From the NCBI GenBank assembly GCA_039936115.1, contig JBDTIZ010000154.1:1-22647 (forward strand): a stretch of 22,647 nucleotides of DNA, given 5' to 3'. Below the pieces are notes generated by a model that did not search any database, was not told the origin of the DNA, and saw only the letters and a program-made list of their open reading frames with translations. This document shows, piece by piece, positions 7,518 through 14,825 of this stretch. This DNA comes from DATIJJ01 sp039936115 (GTDB lineage: Bacteria; Pseudomonadota; Gammaproteobacteria; DSM-16500). Within the stretch, counting starts at the first letter, position 1; each line of letters starts with the position of its first letter. A program made the position numbers and the translations under genes.

Positions 7518-7522
7518 CTCCT
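7518..7522 (-). promoter_or_regulatory. Shine-Dalgarno AGGAG of fabD overlapping the fabH stop
   Basis: AGGAG lies 7 nt before the GTG at 7510 and shares bases with the fabH TAG (7523-7521). An intervening ATG TTG TGA is a two-codon dead end. Confidence 0.65.
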
Positions 7523-8486
7523 AATACCTAATTAACGCTGATCCCCAAGCAAGTCCGCCGCCAAAACCTTCTAACATCAATAGATCGCCACGTTTGATTC
7601 GGCCATCGCGTATTGCTTTATCGAGCGCCAATGGAATTGAAGCACTTGAAGTATTACCTTGATCTTGAAGCGTGATTGCTACTCGTTCTAAAGGTAAATT
7701 TAATTTTTTTGCCATCGCCTGAATGATTCTAATATTTGCTTGATGAGGTACTAACCAATCTACCGCAGATTTTTCTAATGAGTTGGCTGCTAATGTTTCA
7801 TCGAATAAATCACCGAGAATATTCACCGCTAACTTAAATAACTGATTACCTGTCATTTGAATATAGAGTGCTTGTTCAACATCCATAGGTTTTCCAATAC
7901 CCACGCCCAGCGATAAAACGTCTTTATGCGTACCATCCGCATGTAAATGCGTAGATAAAATTCCTGGTTTTTCACTTGCACCGAGAACGACAGCGCCTGA
8001 ACCATCTCCAAACAAGACGCAGGTTGTGCGATCGCTCCAATCAACAATTCTGGACATCACTTCACTACCAATAACGAGCGCATGCTTCACAACGCCGTTA
8101 CGAATAAATTGATCAGCAATACTCATGCCATAAACAAATCCAGCACAAGCTGTTGAATTCAAATCAAACGCTGCACACCCTGCAATACCTAATCGCTGCT
8201 GCAACAAACAAGCTGTGCTTGGAAACATTTTTTCGGGCGTAGTCGTTGCGATGATAATCATATTGATATCTGCGGGCGTAATGCCTGCAGCAGCCATTGC
8301 TTGACGAGCAGACTGTTCAGCCATTGTTAATGCTGTTTCATGCTCTGCCGCAATATGACGATAACTAATGCCGGTTCGTTCGATAATCCACTGATCCGTG
8401 GTATCAACAATTTTTTCTAAATCAGCATTCGAAAGAATTTTTTCTGGTAGGTAACTACCTGTACCGAGAATTTGCGCGTATGTCAT
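7521..8486 (-). CDS. fabH: 3-oxoacyl-[ACP] synthase III (KAS III)
   Basis: Starts fatty acid synthesis by condensing acetyl-CoA with malonyl-ACP. 321 residues. The Cys-His-Asn triad is complete: C114 in STACAGFVYG, H248 in VPHQANIRI and N278 in QDQGNTSSAS; the glycine-rich end GFGGGLAWGSALIRY is also typical. ATG at 8486 with AAGG about 11 nt upstream. Placed between plsX (45-bp gap) and fabD (10-bp gap). Confidence 0.96.
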   Translation of the reverse strand: MTYAQILGTGSYLPEKILSNADLEKIVDTTDQWIIERTGISYRHIAAEHETALTMAEQSARQAMAAAGITPADINMIIIATTTPEKMFPSTACLLQQRLGIAGCAAFDLNSTACAGFVYGMSIADQFIRNGVVKHALVIGSEVMSRIVDWSDRTTCVLFGDGSGAVVLGASEKPGILSTHLHADGTHKDVLSLGVGIGKPMDVEQALYIQMTGNQLFKLAVNILGDLFDETLAANSLEKSAVDWLVPHQANIRIIQAMAKKLNLPLERVAITLQDQGNTSSASIPLALDKAIRDGRIKRGDLLMLEGFGGGLAWGSALIRY

Positions 8487-8531
8487 AGTAAAACAACGCC
8501 TTTTTAATTTAATAGTTTATGTATGCGATCT

Positions 8532-9566
8532 TCAGGGTTTATTTGATGAAGATAGCTTTAATAATTGCTCTACCTCAGCACAAATTCGTTGAGGAATATT
8601 TTTTTCTACTTGTATGATGGCTTGTTCGATCGCATTAGCAAAAGCATGTACCTTCGCACCGCCATGACTTTTAATCACAATACCCGGCAACCCAATGAAA
8701 CATGCGCCATTGTAGCGATCTGGATCGATTCGTTTGACCAATGCCTTTAAGACTGGTATCGATAAAAGTGCCGCGAATTTGGTAAACCAATTACGATTGA
8801 ACTCTTTTTTCAATATATTACGAATAAAAATAGCAACGCCTTCACTGGATTTGAGTGCAACATTTCCAACAAAACCATCGCACACAATCACATCTGCATC
8901 ACCTTGATAAATACGATCGCCTTCAATAAATCCCATGTAATTGATTGCTTTAGTACTAGCAAGCATCTGAGCGGTTTGTTTGACGAGCTCATTGCCCTTG
9001 ATATCTTCATGCCCGATATTGAGTAAACACACTTTAGGATTCTTAATATTATCAACTGCTGATGCCAGAACTGAACCCATCACAGCAAACTGAAACAAAT
9101 GTTCCGCCGTAGAATCAACGTTTGCGCCTAAATCAAGCATACGCATATTCTTTTGGCCAGCGACTGTTGGAAAAGTAGAAATAATGGCGGGGCGATCGAT
9201 ACCAGGTAATGTTTTTAGCACAAAACGAGCCGTTGCCATCAAAGCACCGGTATTTCCTGCACTAACACAGGCTTCAGCTTTACCCTCTTTAACTTGGTTG
9301 ATAGCCACTCGCATTGAAGAGTCTTTTTTTGAACGCAACGCATGCGAAGGCGATTCATCCATTTCGACACACTGAGAAGCGTGTTGAATGGTTAGCCTGT
9401 CTGAAACAGAACTATGATTAACCTTCAATTCATGCTGCAAAATATTAGTGTCACCCACTAACATCAAATTCAAAGCCGGATGCTGTTTTAACACTAGCAA
9501 ACAGGCAGGCACAATCACAGGGGGGCCATGATCCCCCCCCATTGCATCCACTGCGATGGTTATCAT
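8532..9566 (-). CDS. plsX: Phosphate acyltransferase PlsX
   Basis: Makes acyl-phosphate from acyl-ACP, linking fatty acid synthesis to phospholipid synthesis through PlsY. 344 residues from the ATG at 9566; a TTG two codons upstream (9572) is also possible. The N-terminal signature VDAMGGDHGP and internal SAGNTGALMATARF, GANVD and GFVGNVALKSSEG segments are characteristic. It starts 11 bp after the rpmF stop with no strong ribosome site in between, so reinitiation after rpmF is likely. The rpmF-plsX-fabH order is strongly conserved in gammaproteobacteria. Confidence 0.95.
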   Translation of the reverse strand: MITIAVDAMGGDHGPPVIVPACLLVLKQHPALNLMLVGDTNILQHELKVNHSSVSDRLTIQHASQCVEMDESPSHALRSKKDSSMRVAINQVKEGKAEACVSAGNTGALMATARFVLKTLPGIDRPAIISTFPTVAGQKNMRMLDLGANVDSTAEHLFQFAVMGSVLASAVDNIKNPKVCLLNIGHEDIKGNELVKQTAQMLASTKAINYMGFIEGDRIYQGDADVIVCDGFVGNVALKSSEGVAIFIRNILKKEFNRNWFTKFAALLSIPVLKALVKRIDPDRYNGACFIGLPGIVIKSHGGAKVHAFANAIEQAIIQVEKNIPQRICAEVEQLLKLSSSNKP

Positions 9567-9577
9567 TTTCAAAGGAT

Positions 9578-9778
9578 TTACTCTTCGTTTTCGTCTTCAA
9601 CTACTGGATTGTTATTGATAACTTGTCGGCCTTTGTAGTAACCGTCTGGGCTAACATGATGACGACGATGAGTTTCGCCCGTAGCTGCATCCACTGAAAG
9701 TGCAGAAGGACTTAACGCTGAGTGCGCGCGGCGCATGCCACGTTTTGAACGAGTTTTACGACTTTTTTGAACTGCCAT
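9578..9778 (-). CDS. rpmF: 50S ribosomal protein L32
   Basis: Small basic ribosomal protein; MAVQKSRKTRSKRGMRRAH matches the family start almost exactly. 66 residues against 57 in E. coli: the extra part is an acidic C-terminal tail (VVEDENEE) after the usual GRQVI end. ATG with GAGGA about 9 nt upstream. It lies 20 bp after yceD and 11 bp before plsX. Confidence 0.96.
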   Translation of the reverse strand: MAVQKSRKTRSKRGMRRAHSALSPSALSVDAATGETHRRHHVSPDGYYKGRQVINNNPVVEDENEE

Positions 9779-9798
9779 GAGCTAAATTCCTCACTATT

Positions 9799-10314
9799 TT
9801 ACTTATTGCGTGTTGAACGCAACGATTCAATTACCTTAAATGGGCTTTCTCTTTCTGCGCTGGACGTCATATTGGTATATAACTGTGCATTGCAACTTTC
9901 TGTATTATGCATAGGTACGAGGGGCAAACTGATAATTAACTCTTCTTCAATTAAATCACTCAAAATGAGTGCGCCATCGTTCACTACTAATGGATCATAC
10001 CGTTCCGGGAGTTTATCCGCTTCTTCCTCTGTATGCACAATACCCGACTGAAAGCCGCCGATTATCTCATACTCAAAAGGTTCAAGACAACGCTGACATT
10101 GCAGCATCAATCGTGTCTTTAGCTGTCCTTTTACAAACCGAATTCCTTGTTCATCCACCCCAAACTCCATATTTACGTCTATACCCCCTTCCTGGTTACT
10201 TAAACTGGTACAAAGACGCTGCATGTCTTTGATAAGCAAAGTACCATTCAAACGCGTCGCATTTTCAGCGAAACGGAATGGGTCGACTCTTAATGGTAGA
10301 TTGTCTTTATGCAT
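9799..10314 (-). CDS. yceD: YceD/DUF177 family protein (23S rRNA accumulation protein)
   Basis: DUF177 protein, which in E. coli and plants is linked to 23S rRNA accumulation; the molecular mechanism is not settled. 171 residues, usual size. It opens MHKDNLPLRVDP, matching the E. coli start (LPLTLDP), which supports this ATG. The LQCQRCLEPF motif (a CxxC pair) and the later EEELIISLPLVPMH segment are the family hallmarks. First gene of the operon behind a consensus promoter whose expected start point is only 2-4 nt before the ATG. The maf gene that separates rluC and yceD in E. coli is not here. Confidence 0.92.
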   Translation of the reverse strand: MHKDNLPLRVDPFRFAENATRLNGTLLIKDMQRLCTSLSNQEGGIDVNMEFGVDEQGIRFVKGQLKTRLMLQCQRCLEPFEYEIIGGFQSGIVHTEEEADKLPERYDPLVVNDGALILSDLIEEELIISLPLVPMHNTESCNAQLYTNMTSSAERESPFKVIESLRSTRNK

Positions 10315-10323
10315 AGCTGCGCG

Positions 10324-10352
10324 ATTGTATTCTCATGCTAAAAGAGTGTCAA
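10324..10352 (-). promoter_or_regulatory. Strong sigma-70 promoter of the yceD-rpmF-fab operon
   Basis: TTGACA (10352-10347), 17-bp spacer, TACAAT (10329-10324). Only 9 bp separate the -10 box from the yceD ATG, so the transcript would begin about 2-4 nt before the start codon. Confidence 0.8.
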
Positions 10353-10408
10353 TTTGTTAATGCTGCTAAACAGCTCCATTATTACAAATTTCTGAATATA
10401 CTTTAAAA

Positions 10409-10436
10409 TGTCATTCCCGCCTTCGCTGGAATGACA
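10409..10436 (-). terminator. Palindromic repeat acting as probable rluC terminator
   Basis: TGTCATTCC, 10-nt loop, GGAATGACA: a perfect 9-bp stem followed on the minus strand by TTTTAAAG. It lies 8 bp past the rluC stop. The ATTCC/GGAAT palindrome type is a common dispersed repeat in many proteobacteria. Confidence 0.6.
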
Positions 10437-10444
10437 AGTTCTTT

Positions 10445-11407
10445 TTAAGTGGCCTGCTCATTCGCTCGAAGCTTTTCAAGACAATTCGTTAACTCATCAT
10501 CCAATGGCGCCGCAATTCTAATGGCTTGGCCAGTGGACGGCAAATCAAATTCAATTAAACTTGAATGTAAAAACATGCGCTTTGAACCCAATTGACGCAT
10601 ATGTTTGTTAAATTCGCGATCGCCATATTTTTCATCTGCTGAAATAGGATGACCTCTATATTGTGCGTGCACACGAATTTGGTGAGTTCGACCGGTATGC
10701 AAAGTCGCTTCAACTAATGTTGCATCTGTGAATGTTTCCAAGGGCTTAAATACCGTCAAAGCCGTCTTTCCCTCAGGATTGACTCTGACAATGCGTTCTC
10801 CACTGCTTAAGTGATTTTTTTGCAAAGACACATCAACTCTATATTCAGAAGGATCCCAATGTCCCATCGTAAGCGCCAAATACACTTTATGCATTTTTCC
10901 CGAACGGAATAATTCATGTAATTCTTTCAACACGCTCCGTTTTTTTGCCAGCACCAAACAACCTGAGGTATCCGCATCCAATCGATGAGCTAATTCAAGA
11001 TGGGGTAATTTGGGGTACATACAACGCAACGCTTCAACAATCCCAATTTTAACTTTACTGCCACCATGCACTGGAATGCCGTGCGGTTTGTTAAGAATAA
11101 ACAAATTCTTATCTTCAAAAAGTATCCGCTCAGATAAAACCGTCATCAATGAACGACTCGGCGCTTCAGGTGCTTCTCTTTCTTCTAAATGCATGGGCGG
11201 AATACGCACCTGATCCCCTGCTTTTAAACGATAACTGGGTTGTACACGTTTTTTATTTACGCGCACTTCACCTTTGCGCAAAATTCGATAAATTCGGGTT
11301 TTAGGCAAGCCTTTTAGTTTTGTTACCAAAAAATTATCAATTCGTTGGTTTTCAAAATCGGGGTCAATTGTAATGTAATGTACTTCTGTTAATGAAGATT
11401 TCTGCAT
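10445..11407 (-). CDS. rluC: 23S rRNA pseudouridine synthase RluC
   Basis: RluA-family pseudouridine synthase, expected to modify 23S rRNA. 320 residues. An N-terminal S4 RNA-binding domain (about 20-75, with GEVRVNKKRV) is followed by the catalytic domain with HRLDADTSG and catalytic D144, the same number as in E. coli RluC. Later GRTHQIRVHA and GDREFNK segments fit the family. The residue after the catalytic Asp is Ala rather than the Arg of E. coli RluC, a small departure; RluD is a less likely alternative. Its position diverging from rne is that of E. coli rluC and supports the name. A TATAAT box lies 34 bp upstream of the ATG. Confidence 0.9.
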   Translation of the reverse strand: MQKSSLTEVHYITIDPDFENQRIDNFLVTKLKGLPKTRIYRILRKGEVRVNKKRVQPSYRLKAGDQVRIPPMHLEEREAPEAPSRSLMTVLSERILFEDKNLFILNKPHGIPVHGGSKVKIGIVEALRCMYPKLPHLELAHRLDADTSGCLVLAKKRSVLKELHELFRSGKMHKVYLALTMGHWDPSEYRVDVSLQKNHLSSGERIVRVNPEGKTALTVFKPLETFTDATLVEATLHTGRTHQIRVHAQYRGHPISADEKYGDREFNKHMRQLGSKRMFLHSSLIEFDLPSTGQAIRIAAPLDDELTNCLEKLRANEQAT

Positions 11408-11440
11408 AAAAATCCTGAAGTTATATAATTGTTTGCAAGT

Positions 11441-11446
11441 ATTATA
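11441..11446 (-). promoter_or_regulatory. -10 box of the rluC promoter
   Basis: Perfect TATAAT on the minus strand 34 bp upstream of the rluC ATG; no good -35 at the matching distance. Confidence 0.45.
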
Positions 11447-11481
11447 CTCAATTTAGATGCAATATAATCACATCTCTGTAA

Positions 11482-11510
11482 TTGATATAGACTCAAAATA
11501 CTGGTATATT
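11482..11510 (+). promoter_or_regulatory. Probable sigma-70 promoter of rne
   Basis: TTGATA (11482-11487), 17-bp spacer, TATATT (11505-11510), directed at rne. It implies a 5' leader of about 515 nt. Confidence 0.65.
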
Positions 11511-11592
11511 CGCTAACACATTGATAGGTAAAATTTTTTAGTTAAGGCATTTTACAGCGTCTGGCTAAGAATTTCGCGAATCATAGATTGAA

Positions 11593-11757
11593 TTGGATGT
11601 AAAAGATATCAAAATTAATCATCCAGACAAGCAAAAATGTGCAGCCCCATTGGGTGCCTTTTACCATCAATGTAACGAATACTTTAAAAATTTGTTAACT
11701 TGCGCTCCAGCACTAAGCGATTACTGTGGCTGTACAGGTTTTAGAGCAAAAATTTAG
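11593..11757 (+). CDS. Possible small cysteine-rich peptide in the rne leader
   Basis: A 54-codon open frame from a TTG to TAG with five cysteines (residues 16, 27, 37, 45, 47), ending CGCTGFRAKI. There is no clear ribosome site and no ATG, and I recognise no family. It could be a leader peptide, a fragment, or chance in an untranslated leader. Confidence 0.15.
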   Translation: MDVKDIKINHPDKQKCAAPLGAFYHQCNEYFKNLLTCAPALSDYCGCTGFRAKI

Positions 11758-11758
11758 C

Positions 11759-11784
11759 GATGGGTTGTTGTAAAAACAGCCATC
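11759..11784 (+). promoter_or_regulatory. Hairpin in the rne 5' leader
   Basis: GGTTGTT pairs with AACAGCC around a 5-nt loop, extended by GAT/ATC after one bulged G. By analogy with the E. coli rne leader it could be an RNase E autoregulatory element; this is inference, and I do not see a proven match. Confidence 0.35.
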
Positions 11785-12032
11785 AAATAGAAAAAGTTAG
11801 GCGAATAAACTAATTATAAAAATATAAGCAGGTAATCAGGACTTATACGCAAGCGCAGACGGAGACACCAGGATTCTCGCTTACAGGTTCTTGAATTTAA
11901 ATTAAATCACACTGCATTCGCCTATATTATCGCACCGCTCGAAAACCTTCTCGCTATCCCTTGTAGGGTATTTAGCGCAGCTCGAATAAATCATCCAGTG
12001 AAGGGGCGCCTTAAGATATAAAAAAGGTAGCT

Positions 12033-14471
12033 ATGAAAAGAATGCTCATTAATGCAACTCACAAAAATGAAGAGTTGCGAATCGCTTTAGCAAGTGGACA
12101 ACATCTTTATGATCTCATAATTGAATCAACGTCCCGCGAACAAAAACAATCGAATATTTACAAAGGCCGTATTACACGCATAGAACCCAGTCTTGAAGCT
12201 GCTTTCGTGGATTATGGCGAAGAAAGACATGGCTTCCTTCCACTAAAAGAAGTCGCTCGCTCTTGCTTTAAAAGTAGTTTCAGCGACAGTGGAAAACGTA
12301 TTGCCATCAACGAAGTACTCGAAGAAGGTCAGGAACTCATTGTCCAGATCGATAAAGAAGAACGCGGCAATAAAGGTGCAGCGCTCACAACCTTTATTTC
12401 TTTACCGGGCTCTTACCTAGTACTCATGCCAAACAATCCGCGAGCGGGCGGAATTTCGCGTCGAATTGAAGGCGAAGAACGCACGGATCTACGTGAAAAC
12501 TTAGCCGCGCTCAACCTACCTGAAGGCATGGGAGTTATTGTTCGAACAGCCGGCAGTGGAAAAAACTTTGAGGAATTGCAGTGGGATTTAGACATCTTGT
12601 TAAGACACTGGGAATCCATTCGCAACGTCACCGACAACCGCCCTGCTTCTTTCTTAATTTACCAGGAAAGTAATACGGTCATTCGAGCGGTACGTGATTA
12701 CTTACGCAAAGATATCGATGAAGTGCTCATCGATCATCCGGATGTTTATGAAGAAATCCTGAACCACATTAAACTGGTTAGACCTGACTTCATTCATCGA
12801 ATCAAACTTTACAAAGACCCAACACCTTTATTTACACGTTTCCAAATTGAAAGCCAAATCGAATCCGCATTCCAACGTGATGTGCGCTTGCCTTCCGGTG
12901 GATCTATTGTGATTGATCACACTGAAGCACTTGTATCGATCGATATTAACTCGGCTCGTGCAACGAAAGGCGGCGATATTGAAGAAACCGCATTAACTAC
13001 AAATCTGGAAGCTGCGGATGAAATTGCTCGTCAATTTCGCTTACGTGACCTCGGCGGATTAATCGTTATCGATTTCATCGATATGACACCTGCGCGTAAC
13101 CAGCGTGAAGTGGAAGAACGTATCAAAAATGCATTATCACTGGATAGAGCACGCGTTCAAATTGGTCGCATTTCTCGCTTTGGATTACTTGAAATGTCGC
13201 GTCAGCGTCTACGGCCTTCATTGGGTGAATCCAGTCAAATCAGTTGTCCACGCTGCTTAGGTCAAGGCACTATTCGTGGTATCGAATCACTTGCGCTCTC
13301 CATTATCCGAATTATTGAAGAGCATGCATTGAAAGAAAATACAGCACAAGTTCGCGCTATATTGCCGATAGAAATAGCGACCTTTTTATTGAATGAAAAA
13401 CGCCAAGCTATCATCGGCATTGAAGAACGACAAAAAGTGGGTGTGATCATTGTGCCTAACCAACACTTCATGACACCACAATATGAAGTTGAACGTATTC
13501 GTATCTCGGATTTAAGCGAACACGACGAAAAAATCTTAAGCTACAAATTAGCAATTAAACCGGAAGTAGAATCGACAACCAGCAGCCAAACCACCGCGCG
13601 TGCTCATCAAGAACCTGCGATTAAGAGCATGATCATCGAACAACCGACACCTACACCTGAACAAACAAAATCAGGACAAGGTATATTGAAACGTTTATTT
13701 GGTTATCTTGTTAAAAAAGAACCTGTGGCAGCTGCATCGACTGAAAAGAAACCTGTTGTAAGAAGTGATCGTGCTAGACGTCCAGGCGGCACCTCACCTC
13801 ATCGCAACAAAAATCGGCCGTACAATAAAAATCGTCCGCCTAAAAAACCACAACATCACCATCATGATGGCGATCAAAAACAATCGAAGTCGGAAGAGCA
13901 TCCTAAGCATACGCATACGCATACGCATGCTCAGCCACATTCTGAACATCGTGATCAGCAAAAAAATCGCGAGCGTCCGACACATCAACACCATCGCACA
14001 GACAGCAGTGTTTCACGAGAAGAACACGCGCAAAGTCATGCTTCACAACCGGTGCGAACACATCAAACACATACGACGCAAAGCAGTCATCAAACTCACA
14101 GCCAGCAAGCGCCAGTGCAAAGCGTGTCGAGTCATACACTACCCGTTGCGCGAACTGAACGCACAGAAATGCAAGTTATCGATACCCAGCATGCAAAATC
14201 TGTCAGTCATTTTGCAGAACTGCCACCTACTCACACACAACCAGCAGCTACACAGCCAGTAAGATCTGATCAACAACAAGCATCCGCTGGACAACCTGGG
14301 ATGGTAAACGAAAATGCAGAAAGGAAATCAAGACATCCTGCCAAGCATCGTCGTCACAAACGATTCTCTAAGCACCGCCCTAGAAAACCGGCTACGGGCG
14401 CCGTAGGTGAATCCACACAGCAGAAATTGGAAGGCGAAGATATTTATAAGAAGAAAGCTGAGGGTGAATAA
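12033..14471 (+). CDS. rne: Ribonuclease E
   Basis: Essential endoribonuclease for mRNA decay and rRNA/tRNA processing. 812 residues against 1061 in E. coli; the shortening is in the C-terminal half. The catalytic half is complete: S1 domain (about 36-118), DNase I-like metal site with D304 and D347, and the zinc-link C405-P-R-C408 that dimerises protomers, each one number on from E. coli. Residues about 550-563 (GILKRLFGYLVKKE) form an amphipathic stretch like the E. coli membrane-targeting helix. Beyond it the protein is disordered, rich in His, Gln and Arg, with nearly 30 histidines and a basic end (RHPAKHRRHKRFSKHR) likely to bind RNA. RNase G is excluded by the C-terminal extension. ATG preceded by AAGGT. 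Confidence 0.96.
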   Translation: MKRMLINATHKNEELRIALASGQHLYDLIIESTSREQKQSNIYKGRITRIEPSLEAAFVDYGEERHGFLPLKEVARSCFKSSFSDSGKRIAINEVLEEGQELIVQIDKEERGNKGAALTTFISLPGSYLVLMPNNPRAGGISRRIEGEERTDLRENLAALNLPEGMGVIVRTAGSGKNFEELQWDLDILLRHWESIRNVTDNRPASFLIYQESNTVIRAVRDYLRKDIDEVLIDHPDVYEEILNHIKLVRPDFIHRIKLYKDPTPLFTRFQIESQIESAFQRDVRLPSGGSIVIDHTEALVSIDINSARATKGGDIEETALTTNLEAADEIARQFRLRDLGGLIVIDFIDMTPARNQREVEERIKNALSLDRARVQIGRISRFGLLEMSRQRLRPSLGESSQISCPRCLGQGTIRGIESLALSIIRIIEEHALKENTAQVRAILPIEIATFLLNEKRQAIIGIEERQKVGVIIVPNQHFMTPQYEVERIRISDLSEHDEKILSYKLAIKPEVESTTSSQTTARAHQEPAIKSMIIEQPTPTPEQTKSGQGILKRLFGYLVKKEPVAAASTEKKPVVRSDRARRPGGTSPHRNKNRPYNKNRPPKKPQHHHHDGDQKQSKSEEHPKHTHTHTHAQPHSEHRDQQKNRERPTHQHHRTDSSVSREEHAQSHASQPVRTHQTHTTQSSHQTHSQQAPVQSVSSHTLPVARTERTEMQVIDTQHAKSVSHFAELPPTHTQPAATQPVRSDQQQASAGQPGMVNENAERKSRHPAKHRRHKRFSKHRPRKPATGAVGESTQQKLEGEDIYKKKAEGE
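13908..13928 (+). repeat. Hexanucleotide repeat (catacg) in rne
   Basis: Three catacg units plus cat encode an alternating HTHTHTH stretch in the disordered tail of RNase E. In-frame copy-number change would be tolerated. Confidence 0.85.
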
Positions 14472-14553
14472 ATACGATTGCTGCACTTTGATTTTGAATT
14501 TGAAAAATTATCTTCTGAAATATTGAAATATTTTTTTACCCTCCTCTCCCCAA

Positions 14554-14588
14554 CCCTCTCCTCCCACAAAAAGCGTGAGAGGAGAGGG
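14554..14588. repeat. Long hairpin repeat between convergent rne and ycaR
   Basis: CCCTCTCCTC (14554-14563) pairs perfectly with GAGGAGAGGG (14579-14588), extended inward by CAC/GTG after one mismatch. Neither side has a clear T run, so it may be a dispersed palindrome that blocks read-through between the two convergent genes rather than a classical terminator. CCCTCTCC...GGAGAGGG palindromes are common extragenic repeats in proteobacteria. Confidence 0.65.
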
Positions 14589-14610
14589 AGCTGTCCGCTT
14601 CTAAAAACCT

Positions 14611-14784
14611 TCACTCATCACTCTCAAGCCGTCTAGACCGAGAAGCCAGCAACACCGGAATATCATCAATCACCGGATAAACAATTCGATCAAACTTACA
14701 AATTAATTCTTGGTTAGGTTGATCAAACAACAACTCGCCTTTGCAAATAGGACACGCGAGTATTTCAAGTAAATTTTTATCCAT
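14611..14784 (-). CDS. YcaR/Trm112-family small zinc-binding-like protein
   Basis: 57 residues from the ATG at 14784. Very close to E. coli YcaR: LLEILACPICKGEL, then QELICKFDRIVYPVIDDIPVLL. The Cys residues C11, C14 and C29 are present; the fourth position of the Trm112 zinc knuckle is not Cys, as in YcaR itself. In E. coli the gene stands beside kdsB, which is absent here. A TTG ten codons upstream (14814) would give a 67-residue form but lacks support in the family, and GGTGG stands about 10 nt before the ATG. Trm112 relatives often activate methyltransferases; the role of this one is unknown. It faces rne and diverges from the next gene. Confidence 0.88.
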   Translation of the reverse strand: MDKNLLEILACPICKGELLFDQPNQELICKFDRIVYPVIDDIPVLLASRSRRLESDE

Positions 14785-14825
14785 GCTATATTTACCACCA
14801 CTATTAATAATCAATATAAGAATTT

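Larger units (their letters stand above)
11408..12032. other. Divergent rluC-rne intergenic region with long rne leader
   Basis: 625 bp. It contains the rluC -10 box (11446-11441), an rne promoter (11482-11510), a cysteine-rich small reading frame (11593-11757), a hairpin (11759-11784) and a GC-rich self-complementary AAGGGGCGCCTT (12001-12012) shortly before the rne ribosome site AAGGT. Apart from these I see no gene. In E. coli rne also has a long leader used for autoregulation. Confidence 0.8.

Noticed and set aside
11891..11928. Second rne promoter (TTGAAT and TATATT)
   Set aside because: The spacer is 26 bp, too long for a sigma-70 promoter.
13794..14139. Minus-strand frames opposite the rne tail
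   Set aside because: Shadow frames produced by the repetitive His/Thr codons.
13765..14262. Long plus-strand frame (165 codons) inside rne in another frame
   Set aside because: It lies in the low-complexity tail of RNase E, where alternative frames stay open by composition; no family or ribosome site.
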